DNA of 64,000 bases from Anaerostipes sp. GTDB taxonomy: Bacteria > Bacillota > Clostridia > Lachnospirales > Lachnospiraceae. Positions 1 to 9,269 of the stretch are shown here, piece by piece. The position numbers and the translations under genes were made by a program. The first letter of the stretch is position 1; each line of letters opens with the position of its first letter. A model generated the notes under the pieces. That model was given only the letters and a program-made list of their open reading frames with translations, was not told the origin of the DNA and searched no databases. The stretch spans positions 1-64,000 of the forward strand of contig JAQWFL010000014.1 of NCBI GenBank assembly GCA_028704435.1. The letters are read 5' to 3'.

Positions 1-168
1 CTGCACTTTTGAAATCGAAGCTGCAAGCTGCATAACCTGCTGAACATTGACAACTGAATAACTGCCAGATATTGAATTTTCAAGGTGCATAGCTAAAATC
101 TATGTGCGAAGTTTGAGTTAATTATTAAATAAAAGAAAAAGTAAGTAAACTTACTTAAAAGAAAAATC

Positions 169-252
169 ATGCAAAACACTCCTTGTTCAATCTCTCCGAG
201 ATGTGAACCTTGTTCGTATTGCTGTCGCAAAAAAAGATTTGAAAAATGTTAG
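169..252 (+). CDS. Possible 27-aa Cys-rich peptide (MQNTPCSISPRCEPCSYCCRKKRFEKC)
   Basis: Short ORF read manually; 6 Cys in 27 residues; no strong RBS. Confidence 0.25.
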   Translation: MQNTPCSISPRCEPCSYCCRKKRFEKC

Positions 253-310
253 TTTACATTCATGTTTTTTTTTATTATGATTAAAGAAACAAGAAAAGGA
301 GTTGATTAAA

Positions 311-478
311 ATGTTGGAGTTAGTTAGATATGCTATTAGTGGATTTGTGATATTAAGCATTACAGTAAGCGTTATTGATTTAGTGAAAAGCTTTATGAGT
401 TATAGAATCATCAAGAGCCATGGAGTTGATTTAGATATTGGAGATGTAGAGGAGAGTGGAGCAGATGGCAGAGAGTAA
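311..478 (+). CDS. Small hypothetical membrane protein (55 aa)
   Basis: ATG after an aaaaggagttgatt RBS-like sequence; hydrophobic N-terminus; overlaps the start of the next ORF. Confidence 0.4.
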   Translation: MLELVRYAISGFVILSITVSVIDLVKSFMSYRIIKSHGVDLDIGDVEESGADGRE

Positions 479-995
479 GCAAAAGCCAAAGAGAAAGAGT
501 AATGGAAAGAACAGCCCAGTGATTGGTAGTAATGGAGTGACTGCGACACAAGAAGAACTAAATGACCTAACGAGAGTCTCAATTGAAATATGGAATATGG
601 AGCCTATTAATATTAGAGAACCAGAGGCGGTCAAGAAACGAATCGAGGAATACCTCAACCATTGTATTGACAAAGGATTTAGACCTGGGAATATGGGAAT
701 GTATACGGCTATTGGAATGAGTAAGCAAGGGATCGACTTATTTATTAAGAGGAATCCGAAGCATCCTAGCGTTCCAATCATACAAAAAGGTAAGCAGTTA
801 ATGAGCATGTACAGAGAGCTTTTGATGGTCAATGGAAAGGTTAATCCTGTCACTGGTATCTTTTGGCAGAAGAACTACGATGGACTAAAGGATGTCCAAG
901 AAATAGGGTTGTCAGCAAAGAACACGCTTGAAGCTGAAAAAACTCCAAGTGAAATCATGCAAGATATTGATATAGATGTGAATGAGTTGGATTGA
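465..995 (+). CDS. Phage terminase small subunit-like protein
   Basis: Pattern ...RPGNMGMYTAIGMSKQGID...VNPVTGIFWQKNYDGLKDVQEIGLSAK... resembles phage TerS/DNA-packaging proteins; ATG at 465 preferred over GTG 456. Confidence 0.5.
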   Translation: MAESKQKPKRKSNGKNSPVIGSNGVTATQEELNDLTRVSIEIWNMEPINIREPEAVKKRIEEYLNHCIDKGFRPGNMGMYTAIGMSKQGIDLFIKRNPKHPSVPIIQKGKQLMSMYRELLMVNGKVNPVTGIFWQKNYDGLKDVQEIGLSAKNTLEAEKTPSEIMQDIDIDVNELD

Positions 996-1353
996 TTCAT
1001 CTGTTGCTGATGTCGATACACTATATGTTGTGGTTGGAACTATTCCAACAATGAAGACAAATTGCAAAGCATTAAAGAATGGCTTGTTTATGCGGTTTGT
1101 TTATATTTTTTAGCTTTTTATCTATACCTTAAATATAAATTTAACGAATAGTTTAAAATTCATGTTGGAATGAGTGAATAGATGATAGTGAATGAATGAG
1201 CATGATGATTGATTCGCTTTTATGGTTGCGTTTTGTATCATTTTATTTAAACCCTACCCATGGGGTCTATGTGGAGATAGGGGGCGTGTCTTTACTCGAC
1301 CCCCCAAGCAAATAAAAAATAAAAAAGACCATAACAGAAGGGATGGTGAAATT

Positions 1354-2214
1354 ATGTTGTCGATATTAGATATAGTGTCTTTTGTAATGTTGTTCATAAT
1401 GGGATGTTTATTTATGCTAAAAAGCATACGTGAAAAAGATGATGTAAAAAAGCATATGTATTTTCAAAGTGCAATGTTGATAGTTATATATGCTGCAATT
1501 GAATATCCAGAAGTAAGAAAATTTGCAATGGAAACAGAAAATGTAACTGTATTAAAACCTAAGATGAACTTTAAACAAGTCTTGGAGAAGTATGGTTATC
1601 CAGTAGTAAGTAAAGAACAGAGTCAATATATTAGCGAGTACAGAACTACTAATTCAGATAAGTTAAAGGATATTCGTTGGAATGGAAACAAATGGGGTAG
1701 AGGTAAGATTTCTAAGAAATGGAGATATCTTGTTAATGCAGATTTCAAAATTAGCAATAAGTGTTGTGACATTATGAAGAAGAATCCAGTGAAGAAATTT
1801 GAAAAGAAAACAGGAAAGCATCCTATCCTTGGAACAATGTGTGAAGAATCAGCATTAAGGAAAAGTCAATGGATGAAGAGTGGGTGTAATGGTTTCGAAA
1901 GTACAAGACCAATCAGTAAGCCAATGTCGTTTTGGACAAACCAAGATGTGTTGGAATACATACAGACTTATGGTATTGAAATCCCCAGCGTCTATGGAGA
2001 AATTGTAGAGGAAAAGGGTAAACTAAAAACTACAAAATGCGATAGGACAGGTTGTGTGTTTTGTATGTATGGTTTGCAGTCTGATAAAACTCCAAATAGA
2101 TTCCAACGAATGAAAGAAACGCATCCAAGGTTATACGAATATTGTTTAAAGCCTAAAGAGGATGGTGGATTAGGAATCAAAGATGTATTTGATTATATGG
2201 GGACAGATTATTAA
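1354..2214 (+). pseudogene. Chimeric/truncated phosphoadenosine phosphosulfate (PAPS) reductase-family protein lacking its PP-loop N-terminus
   Basis: C-terminal part (EYPEVRKF...KPKMNFKQVLEKYGYPVVSKE...CCDIMKKNPVKKFEKKTGKHPILGTM...CDRTGCVFCMYG...PNRFQRMKETHPRLYEYC) is PAPS-reductase-like; N-terminus is an unrelated hydrophobic segment and no SGGKDS motif is present. Confidence 0.65.
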
Positions 2215-2252
2215 AACGAACAATTACAATTGATTATGAAAGGAATATAAAT

Positions 2253-2600
2253 ATGAGTGAATTTAATTATTTAGCAGAAAAAAGAAGGTATTTAGATAGC
2301 ATTGGAAGGAATGGTGGTAGGTGCATCGGAGCAGATTGTGATAGTTGCATGCTTTATGAGCACAACAACGGACACAAAGGAATGTATTGCGATGATTTTG
2401 AAATTATCCATCAAGAAGAAGCAACAGAAATGATGCGTAAATGGGCAGAGGAACACCCAAGAATAACGAATGAAGAGAAATTCACACAGGTATTTGGAGT
2501 GGCTGCAAAAAAGGCTATTATACCATCTGCCGTAGGATTGCGTAATAAGTGGTGGGATGAAGAATATAAAAAACCCAAAAGGAGTGATGAAAGCAAGTGA
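2253..2600 (+). CDS. Phage hypothetical protein
   Basis: ORF with upstream aaaggaatat RBS; Cys pairs GADCDSCMLY. Confidence 0.5.
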   Translation: MSEFNYLAEKRRYLDSIGRNGGRCIGADCDSCMLYEHNNGHKGMYCDDFEIIHQEEATEMMRKWAEEHPRITNEEKFTQVFGVAAKKAIIPSAVGLRNKWWDEEYKKPKRSDESK

Positions 2601-2926
2601 GTAATAGATTAAAAAAGTTACAAAGACATCAACGGAAATTTATTAGCAAGCAAAAAGAGAATAACATGGTTACAAGAAAAGCGTTTACATACGAATGTGA
2701 AGACTGTGGTAAGAGATTTCGCATGTGGTTACAAAAAGGACTTGAAGAACCAGGAGAAAACCACAAGCCTGTCCCATTTGTTATTCAATGTAAGTGTGGT
2801 GGTATGGCGACTCACGTTGATTGGAGCAACGATATTGAGTTAAATCATGATCTTCCGATTCTAGATCACATGAATTATTTTGCATTTAAAGTTAATCAGG
2901 ATTGCGGGATGGCGGTATTAAGATGA
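2597..2926 (+). CDS. Phage hypothetical protein with zinc-ribbon-like Cys pairs
   Basis: YECEDCGKRF ... IQCKCGG; start overlaps previous stop. Confidence 0.5.
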   Translation: MSNRLKKLQRHQRKFISKQKENNMVTRKAFTYECEDCGKRFRMWLQKGLEEPGENHKPVPFVIQCKCGGMATHVDWSNDIELNHDLPILDHMNYFAFKVNQDCGMAVLR

Positions 2927-2927
2927 G

Positions 2928-3041
2928 GTGGGAAAATGGAAGATAATATATCAATGCAAAAATTGTGATAAACACTATGAACTTGATTATGAGGAATACG
3001 ATCATTGCCCTGAGTGTGGACAAAAATTGAAATGGGATTAG
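2928..3041 (+). CDS. 37-aa zinc-ribbon mini-protein
   Basis: GTG-started ORF not in the track: VGKWKIIYQCKNCDKHYELDYEEYDHCPECGQKLKWD, CxxC...CxxC. Confidence 0.45.
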   Translation: MGKWKIIYQCKNCDKHYELDYEEYDHCPECGQKLKWD

Positions 3042-3053
3042 GAGGAAGCGAGC

Positions 3054-3581
3054 ATGAGTAATGAAATCAAAGTAAATTTTGAAAATTTGACAGAGGATGA
3101 AAGAAAAGAATTAATGAGACTGGTAGAAAAATCAAGCGAGCCAAAAAGTAAGATATGGAAGCCGGGAAAAGATGAAGAGTATTATTTCATAGATAATTTT
3201 GGTACAAATGACAATTCCATTTGGAATGATGACTCGGTTGATTTCAGAAGATATGACATTGGGAATGTTTTTAAAACAAGGAAAGAGGCGGAGCTTGCCG
3301 CTAGAAAGCAAAAAGTAATTGTTGAGTTGGAGCAATATGCAATTGAGCATAATGAGGATGACATTAATTGGAATGGTACTGAATGTAAATATAAATATAG
3401 TATTGCATATAATCACGGAAAGAAAGAATTAATAGTTATTCCTAATAAAGTCCTAGAAGACATGGGACAGATTTATTTCACGTCAATTAAAATTGCAAGC
3501 GACGCAATAAATGCAGTTGGATTAGATTCAATTGAGAAATATATGTTCGGCGTGGAGGTAGAAGAGAGTGAGAAATATTGA
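3054..3581 (+). CDS. Phage hypothetical protein
   Basis: ORF with gaggaagcgagc RBS-like sequence; + strand cluster. Confidence 0.5.
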   Translation: MSNEIKVNFENLTEDERKELMRLVEKSSEPKSKIWKPGKDEEYYFIDNFGTNDNSIWNDDSVDFRRYDIGNVFKTRKEAELAARKQKVIVELEQYAIEHNEDDINWNGTECKYKYSIAYNHGKKELIVIPNKVLEDMGQIYFTSIKIASDAINAVGLDSIEKYMFGVEVEESEKY

Positions 3582-3813
3582 TAGCATAGTTCTAAACTTG
3601 AACTTGCTAAAAGAACAGTATGAAGAACATGGAAATATCTGGTGGGAAGATGAATATGGAAGCAGCCTTGTGTGGCAAATAGCTTGTCATCCAGTGTTTT
3701 CAGATTCTACACCATGCTTGAATAAAGTTAGAGGTGTTGAGTTCCGAGAAGAAGGATGGGATAGCAATTGTGAAGAATGTAAAGCCAGATGGCTGATGGA
3801 AATATACGAGTAA
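3568..3813 (+). CDS. Phage hypothetical protein
   Basis: ORF overlapping the previous gene. Confidence 0.4.
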   Translation: MRNIDSIVLNLNLLKEQYEEHGNIWWEDEYGSSLVWQIACHPVFSDSTPCLNKVRGVEFREEGWDSNCEECKARWLMEIYE

Positions 3814-3827
3814 GGAGAATGAAGTAG

Positions 3828-4202
3828 ATGATTGATGAAAAGAAGCTGATTGAATTTCTTATTTGGAATAAGACAGAACAGAAAGCAGAAGCACTTGATA
3901 TTGATGAATTGATTCGATATTTGAACGAAGATTGTGAAAAGGTTGGAGAGTGGACTCCAGTGAGTGAGGGTTTGCCGAAAAAACAAAGTGGGAAAGATGG
4001 CGAATATTATGATTTTGTTCTTGTAACATTAAATGATGGAGATGTAAGCATTGGCGTCTATAGAGATGACGATAAGTGGTGGTGGACACGACATTCACAT
4101 GGAGGGGATGGTTATGTACCTCGTAACAATGTAGTAGCATGGATGCCACGTCCAAAGCCATATAGAAAGGAAGAAGAAAATGAAATTAATCGAAATTCTT
4201 GA
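3828..4202 (+). CDS. DUF551-like phage protein
   Basis: GEWTPVSEGLPKK...DFVLVTLNDGDVSIGVYRDDDKWW...VVAWMPRPKPY pattern. Confidence 0.65.
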   Translation: MIDEKKLIEFLIWNKTEQKAEALDIDELIRYLNEDCEKVGEWTPVSEGLPKKQSGKDGEYYDFVLVTLNDGDVSIGVYRDDDKWWWTRHSHGGDGYVPRNNVVAWMPRPKPYRKEEENEINRNS

Positions 4203-4374
4203 AACAAGTGCGAAGGAAACAATAATATGTGAAGGAGTCGATGAGTTACTTATTATTAAAGAAGGTTTGAAATACGAAGAAATACTTAGTTCTAAATTTC
4301 TAGAAACAAATGTAGAATCAATTGATTCTCGAGGATGCAATATTATTGTAAGAATTGAAGAATCAATTGAGTAG
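4180..4374 (+). CDS. Phage hypothetical protein
   Basis: ORF overlapping the previous gene. Confidence 0.4.
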   Translation: MKLIEILETSAKETIICEGVDELLIIKEGLKYEEILSSKFLETNVESIDSRGCNIIVRIEESIE

Positions 4375-4390
4375 AAAAGGAGAATAAATT

Positions 4391-4663
4391 ATGAAATACA
4401 AAAAGAAACCAGTTGTTATTGAAGCGTTCAAATATGATGGTGATTTAAAGGGAGCTGATGGAAAGTACTATGTTCCTGAATGGGCTGTGACAGCATTTAA
4501 GAATGCTTGTATGCAATATGTTGATGGTGAATTATACATAGCAACACTTGAAGGTGATATGAAAGCATCTGTTGGTGATTATATTATAAAAGGTGTCGAG
4601 GGTGAAATATATCCATGTAAGCCTGATATATTTGAAAAGACGTATGAAAAAGTTAATGAGTAA
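4391..4663 (+). CDS. Phage hypothetical protein (KKKPVVIEAFKYDGD... / VGDYIIKGVEGEIYPCKPDIFEKTYE type)
   Basis: Recognisable small phage protein pattern; RBS aaaaggagaa. Confidence 0.55.
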   Translation: MKYKKKPVVIEAFKYDGDLKGADGKYYVPEWAVTAFKNACMQYVDGELYIATLEGDMKASVGDYIIKGVEGEIYPCKPDIFEKTYEKVNE

Positions 4664-4680
4664 AAGAGGTGTAAGTTTTT

Positions 4681-4941
4681 ATGAAACAAACTAAAACAAT
4701 TGAATCATACCGATGTGATTTTTGTGGTAAAGAATGCGAGCACACAGAATATGTCCTACCGACTATAAGTCAAAATGTTGTAAAAGAGGGGAATATTGCA
4801 ACATTCTACAATGACATAGAACCAGTGCAATGTGATTTATGTGAAGCGTGTCAGAAGAAAGTGCATTTCGGAATCCAATTATCACGCATGGCAATTCTTA
4901 ATGATGATGGAGAATTAGAGTTAAATAAAGATTTGTATTAA
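4681..4941 (+). CDS. Phage hypothetical protein with Cys pairs
   Basis: YRCDFCGKECEH ... CDLCEACQKK. Confidence 0.45.
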   Translation: MKQTKTIESYRCDFCGKECEHTEYVLPTISQNVVKEGNIATFYNDIEPVQCDLCEACQKKVHFGIQLSRMAILNDDGELELNKDLY

Positions 4942-4961
4942 AAAGATTGGAGAGTAAAAGA

Positions 4962-5228
4962 ATGAATTTACTAATCAAGAGATTAGGTAGAAGTGAAATC
5001 ACAGGTGCTATTTACAAAAGTGAAGCTGCTCAATATCCAATTGTTGTAAGGACTAGAAGATGTGCCAATTCTATAAAAGAACAAGCAGAGAGAATGGGGC
5101 GTTTAATTCCAGAACCTGTTGTTGTTGAAGAATTGAGTGATAGCATTATGATAGTACCTAAACACATATTAATATACGGATACGAAACCGTTATAGAATT
5201 AAGTAAATATCTTGGAACGATGCGGTAG
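4962..5228 (+). CDS. Phage hypothetical protein
   Basis: ATG at 4962 preferred over TTG 4947. Confidence 0.4.
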   Translation: MNLLIKRLGRSEITGAIYKSEAAQYPIVVRTRRCANSIKEQAERMGRLIPEPVVVEELSDSIMIVPKHILIYGYETVIELSKYLGTMR

Positions 5229-5270
5229 GTGTAATTATTAGGACACAGATAGAAGAATAGGAGAGTAAGT

Positions 5271-5468
5271 ATGAGCAAAGAAGAAAAATACAAGTTGGCA
5301 TTATTCACAGTCATTAAAAATTCACAAGTAATGCCAGAAGGAATCAGACAAGGGAAATCCATGAAAGAAATCAACAAGATGTCCAAAGACGTAATGGATT
5401 ACATCATGGAAAGCATTGTTTTTGAATCAGCAAAAGAATCGTTTGATTCGATAGAGAAAGAAAACTGA
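5271..5468 (+). CDS. Phage hypothetical protein
   Basis: ORF with gagag RBS-like sequence. Confidence 0.4.
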   Translation: MSKEEKYKLALFTVIKNSQVMPEGIRQGKSMKEINKMSKDVMDYIMESIVFESAKESFDSIEKEN

Positions 5469-5499
5469 TAATAACTAAAAAGTAGTAGAAAGGAGTAAT

Positions 5500-6399
5500 A
5501 GTGGTTTTGGTCGACCAACAAAAAATACGTGTTTTACTCTATTTTACAAGATTATGGAAAAGAGAACAAAGAAATTAAAGTGTGAAATCTATAGAGATTC
5601 AATGCAAAATTACAAGAAGTATGCAATACCACCAGCACAACTTATTATTGCTGATGTTCCGTATAATGTAGGAACTAATTTTTATGGTTCAAATCCTATG
5701 TGGTATAAGAACGGAGATAACAAAAACGGAGAAAGCAAATTTGCGAAAAAGTCAGCATTCAATTCAGATTTCAATTTTAATCTATATGAATATTTTCATT
5801 TTTGCTCAAAAATGCTAAAGAAAGATGACAAGGGAAAGCAGGCAAGAGGAAGAAGTAGCAATAGTCCATGTATGATTGTGTTTTGTAGTTTTGAACAATT
5901 ACCAACATTAATTGACGCAGGAAAGAAACATGGATTTGTGCATTACATACCATTAGTATTTGTTAAAAATTACAGTCCACAAGTATTAAAAGCCAATATG
6001 CGTGTAGTTGGTGCTACAGAATACGCATTGCTTCTATATCGTGATAAACTGCCAAAGTTTAGAAATGGATTACAGATTGACGAGAACGGAAAAAATATTC
6101 GTGGAACTGGTCACATGGTTTTTAATTGGTTTGAATGGAAGCGTGATAATGCAAAAGAATATCCTAAGATACATCCAGCTCAAAAACCAGTAGGATTATT
6201 AAAGGAACTAATAAAAACATTTACAGATGAAGGAGATGTCGTTATTGACCCTTGTTGTGGAAGTGGAACGACATTAAGAGCATCACACGAACTTGGAAGG
6301 AGTTCTTTCGGTTTTGAAATTGATAGAAATTTTTACAAAAGAGCGAAAGAAGAAATGATTAATTTGCCAGATGAAATTCAAATGGAATTGAATCTTTAA
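5500..6399 (+). CDS. Phage DNA methyltransferase (N4/N6-type)
   Basis: ADVPYNVG (DPPY-like) and DPCCGSGTT (SAM-binding) motifs; in-frame GTG at 5500 with aaaggagtaata RBS extends the track ORF (ATG 5554, no SD) by 18 codons. Confidence 0.75.
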   Translation, partial: SGFGRPTKNTCFTLFYKIMEKRTKKLKCEIYRDSMQNYKKYAIPPAQLIIADVPYNVGTNFYGSNPMWYKNGDNKNGESKFAKKSAFNSDFNFNLYEYFHFCSKMLKKDDKGKQARGRSSNSPCMIVFCSFEQLPTLIDAGKKHGFVHYIPLVFVKNYSPQVLKANMRVVGATEYALLLYRDKLPKFRNGLQIDENGKNIRGTGHMVFNWFEWKRDNAKEYPKIHPAQKPVGLLKELIKTFTDEGDVVIDPCCGSGTTLRASHELGRSSFGFEIDRNFYKRAKEEMINLPDEIQMELNL

Positions 6400-6425
6400 T
6401 TATATGAAAAAGAAAGGAATAGTAA

Positions 6426-6851
6426 ATGAAAATTAAAATTAAATACCACAAAGACATAGAAAAAATCAAGCCAATTGCAATTGGGGATTTCATTGATCTA
6501 AGGTCAGCAGAAACAGTAAGTATTAAAAAGGGAGAACTAAAGATTATATCTCTTGGAATATCCATGGAACTACCTAAAGGATATTATGCAGAGCTTGTTC
6601 CAAGAAGTAGCACAGCTAAGAGTTTCGGGGTTATTCTTGCAAATTCAATTGGGATTATTGATGAATCTTATTGTGGAGACAACGACATTTGGACATTCCC
6701 AGCATTAGCAATTCGGGATACTACGATACATAAAAATGATAGAATTTGTCAATTTAGAATCGTAAAGAAGATGCCAGAGATAGAGTTTGAAGAAGTAGAG
6801 CATTTAGGAAACGATAACAGGGGTGGACTTGGTTCTACTGGAATTAATTAA
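6426..6851 (+). CDS. dut: dUTP diphosphatase
   Basis: dUTPase motifs [43 protein letters not shown]. Confidence 0.9.
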   Translation: MKIKIKYHKDIEKIKPIAIGDFIDLRSAETVSIKKGELKIISLGISMELPKGYYAELVPRSSTAKSFGVILANSIGIIDESYCGDNDIWTFPALAIRDTTIHKNDRICQFRIVKKMPEIEFEEVEHLGNDNRGGLGSTGIN

Positions 6852-6865
6852 AGGAGTGGTTTTGT

Positions 6866-7009
6866 ATGGAAAAATGTTGTGGAACTTGCAAATATCATTA
6901 TCATGAAAGCATAGATGATGGATGGTTTTGTTTAAATGATGAAAGTGAATATGTGTTAGATTATACGGATTATGAGCATTGCTGCGAAGATTACGAGGAA
7001 AGGGATTGA
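6866..7009 (+). CDS. 47-aa Cys-rich phage protein (MEKCCGTCKYHYH...CCEDYEERD)
   Basis: ORF read manually, aaaggagtggt RBS. Confidence 0.5.
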   Translation: MEKCCGTCKYHYHESIDDGWFCLNDESEYVLDYTDYEHCCEDYEERD

Positions 7010-7015
7010 TGATGA

Positions 7016-7201
7016 ATGAAAGAGGAATATTTAAAACCTAGTGAAATTTCTAAAATACTAGGTTATGGAATGACCAAAACATATGCCTTAATACATACTA
7101 ATGGATTTCCAAAAATCAAAATCGGCAGAGGATATCTTATTCCTAGAAGTGAGTTTGATAAGTGGATTAAGCTAAATTTAAGAGGGAGTGTTGTTTTATA
7201 A
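7016..7201 (+). CDS. Excisionase/helix-turn-helix DNA-binding protein
   Basis: Small HTH protein KPSEISKILGYGMTKTYALI...IPRSEFDKWI adjacent to the integrase. Confidence 0.7.
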   Translation: MKEEYLKPSEISKILGYGMTKTYALIHTNGFPKIKIGRGYLIPRSEFDKWIKLNLRGSVVL

Positions 7202-7202
7202 T

Positions 7203-7246
7203 TAAAAAATACCTTTGGACTAATTAAATCCAGAGGTATTTTTTCT
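7203..7246. terminator. Bidirectional terminator between convergent xis and int
   Basis: Inverted repeat AATACCTTTGGA...TCCAGAGGTATT flanked by A- and T-tracts. Confidence 0.75.
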
Positions 7247-8745
7247 TACATTGATTGTTCTACAAATTTAGAAAGAATATTTTCTAGCGACATTGGAAAA
7301 GTATTTTCTTTTGGCTGTATGTAGTAATCTGTAATTATCATTGATTCCTTAAACGGCTCGATTTTAGCGTATGCAGTATAATCTTTTCCAAGTAACTTAA
7401 CTTTTTCTTTAATGTCTGCAATCTTATTCTTACTTAACTCTTTAATTTTATCTTTTGATAGGTCACTTTTTTCTAAATAATTTACAGCTTTTCTCATGTT
7501 TTTTTCTGATTTATGAAGATATATATTTGCGGTCGTTTGAATATTTGCATGACCTAACAACCTTGAAATCGTAAGAATATCAACATTTTCTCCGATAGCT
7601 TCAGCATTATCCTTTATAATGCTTCCAAAGGAATGACGCAATGCGTGCATACTACAATCTTGGACGGAACAATTCGCACGTTTTAACATGCTTTTTAATG
7701 TCCTGTTTAAATTACTTCCATTCATAGGGTTTCCATTTTCGTTCAAGAAAATAAGATCATGTTCTTTCTTGTATGGAAATTGCTTAAAAAAGTATTCGAT
7801 TAGCTCAATTGTATAATCTAATAATGGAATTGTGCGATATCCTTTTTCGGATTTTAATCCTTTTTTCTGCAACTCGTACTTTAGGCTTGTGCTTTTGCTT
7901 CTTGATTTTATGCTAACAATTTGATGTTCAACAAAAAGTTCTTTTCTATTATACAAATCTATGCTACATACCTCTGTTCCTGTAAACTCTCCAACTCTCA
8001 TGCCAGTATACATGATAATCAGAATTGCAATTGCATTGTTTCCATAGATTCTTTCTCCGATTTGTCCGCCTTTATATTTTTCTCCGTCATAAGTCGCAAA
8101 TGCAATTTCTTTTAGTTTTTCCCTGTCTTCATATTTGAGGTATTGGATTTTTTTCTTTTTTACTTTTACCTTTTCATCGTTCTCCTTTGGAAGGTACACA
8201 CGCTCTAATGGGTTTATTGGAATATTCCCATCTGCTACACCTTGTGATATTGCCATGTTCATTACAATAAGTAATTTATCTACCGTAGATCTTGCTAGTT
8301 TTTCCAATAATTTATCGACATAATTCTGAAATGTCATATATGTTTCGCTATTAAATGAACCTATTTGTATATTCCCAATATCATTTTTCTTTATGTAAAT
8401 CAATAAATCCATATATCCATCATATGTTTTTTCGCTCACGTTTTCGTCTTTATGTCTAGAATCGTCACGTATTTCTTTATACTCCACCATGTACCAGTCA
8501 ATATACTCAGACAATGTTTGTTTTTGTATTTTTTTATCTGGAATAAACCCATTGGATTTTTCGTATTTTTCTTTTTTTCTAAGAATTTCTTGTCTTGCAG
8601 TTTCCCCATGCTTGTTTTTCCCTCTGAATCTTTTAAGGTTTGGACTTCCATTTTGCTTGTATCCGTACATTTTTTGCAGATAAGTATATTCAGTTCCATT
8701 TATTTTTTCCTTTCCCCATGTTCCATCTCCGTTTCTTCTCGCCAT
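7246..8745 (-). CDS. int: Site-specific tyrosine recombinase/integrase
   Basis: Phage-integrase catalytic motifs: TGMRVGE, HALRHSFGS, LGHANIQTTANIYLH. Confidence 0.95.
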   Translation of the reverse strand: MARRNGDGTWGKEKINGTEYTYLQKMYGYKQNGSPNLKRFRGKNKHGETARQEILRKKEKYEKSNGFIPDKKIQKQTLSEYIDWYMVEYKEIRDDSRHKDENVSEKTYDGYMDLLIYIKKNDIGNIQIGSFNSETYMTFQNYVDKLLEKLARSTVDKLLIVMNMAISQGVADGNIPINPLERVYLPKENDEKVKVKKKKIQYLKYEDREKLKEIAFATYDGEKYKGGQIGERIYGNNAIAILIIMYTGMRVGEFTGTEVCSIDLYNRKELFVEHQIVSIKSRSKSTSLKYELQKKGLKSEKGYRTIPLLDYTIELIEYFFKQFPYKKEHDLIFLNENGNPMNGSNLNRTLKSMLKRANCSVQDCSMHALRHSFGSIIKDNAEAIGENVDILTISRLLGHANIQTTANIYLHKSEKNMRKAVNYLEKSDLSKDKIKELSKNKIADIKEKVKLLGKDYTAYAKIEPFKESMIITDYYIQPKENTFPMSLENILSKFVEQSM

Positions 8746-8977
8746 AAAATCACTCCTTTTCTTACCTGTGTTTATGAAATAAATACATATACTTATTATA
8801 GAACATGCGTTCTAATAAAACAACTAATTTTGTAATAATTTTTGTAATAATTTATAAGATAAAACATGATAAAACGCAACAATAAACACTTGATTTTACA
8901 AAAAATGTAATAGTAGTGCAAAAAATAAAACCCTTACAAACGACCATTTCAAGACATTTATAAAGATTTCTCATAAA

Positions 8978-9050
8978 AGCTAGCGACGGGAGTTGAACCC
9001 GTGACCTCCTCACTACCAATGAGGTGCGCTACCACCTGTGCCACGCCAGC
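8978..9050 (-). tRNA. tRNA-Thr(GGT)
   Basis: Reverse complement GCTGGCGTGGCACAGGTGGTAGCGCACCTCATTGGTAGTGAGGAGGTCACGGGTTCAACTCCCGTCGCTAGC folds as a cloverleaf; anticodon loop TTGGTAG. Confidence 0.9.
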
Positions 9051-9269
9051 TTATTGCTATAATTCAGCAACAATTGATATTATACTTTAGGACATTAGTG
9101 ATGTCAACGATTTTCTCAAAACATATGTGCATTTGTTTTTTTTGCATTTACTTCCAAAATTGAAAAAATATTTTGTGTAAAGAAATTTCCCTGTGTTGTA
9201 TTATGGAATTAATTGTTTAATAGTTGTATAATAAAACAAATAGGTAATGCAGCATAAAGGAGATGAATC

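Larger units (their letters stand above)
1..8978. mobile_element. Right part of an integrated prophage/phage-derived element, bounded on the right by tRNA-Thr; left end outside the window
   Basis: Run of short overlapping + strand phage-type ORFs (TerS-like, DUF551, dUTPase, DNA MTase, xis) ending in a tyrosine integrase next to the 3' end of a tRNA gene; no capsid, portal or tail genes visible. Confidence 0.8.

Noticed and set aside
982-1113. 43-aa ORF overlapping the TerS stop (MSWIDSSVADVDTLYVVVG...)
   Set aside because: Considered as a TerL start remnant; no terminase motif and short, so not supported
8452-8835. Plus-strand ORFs opposite the integrase (8452-8835, 8489-8683, 7921-8115)
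   Set aside because: Antisense to a well-supported integrase, low-complexity Phe/Ser-rich translations
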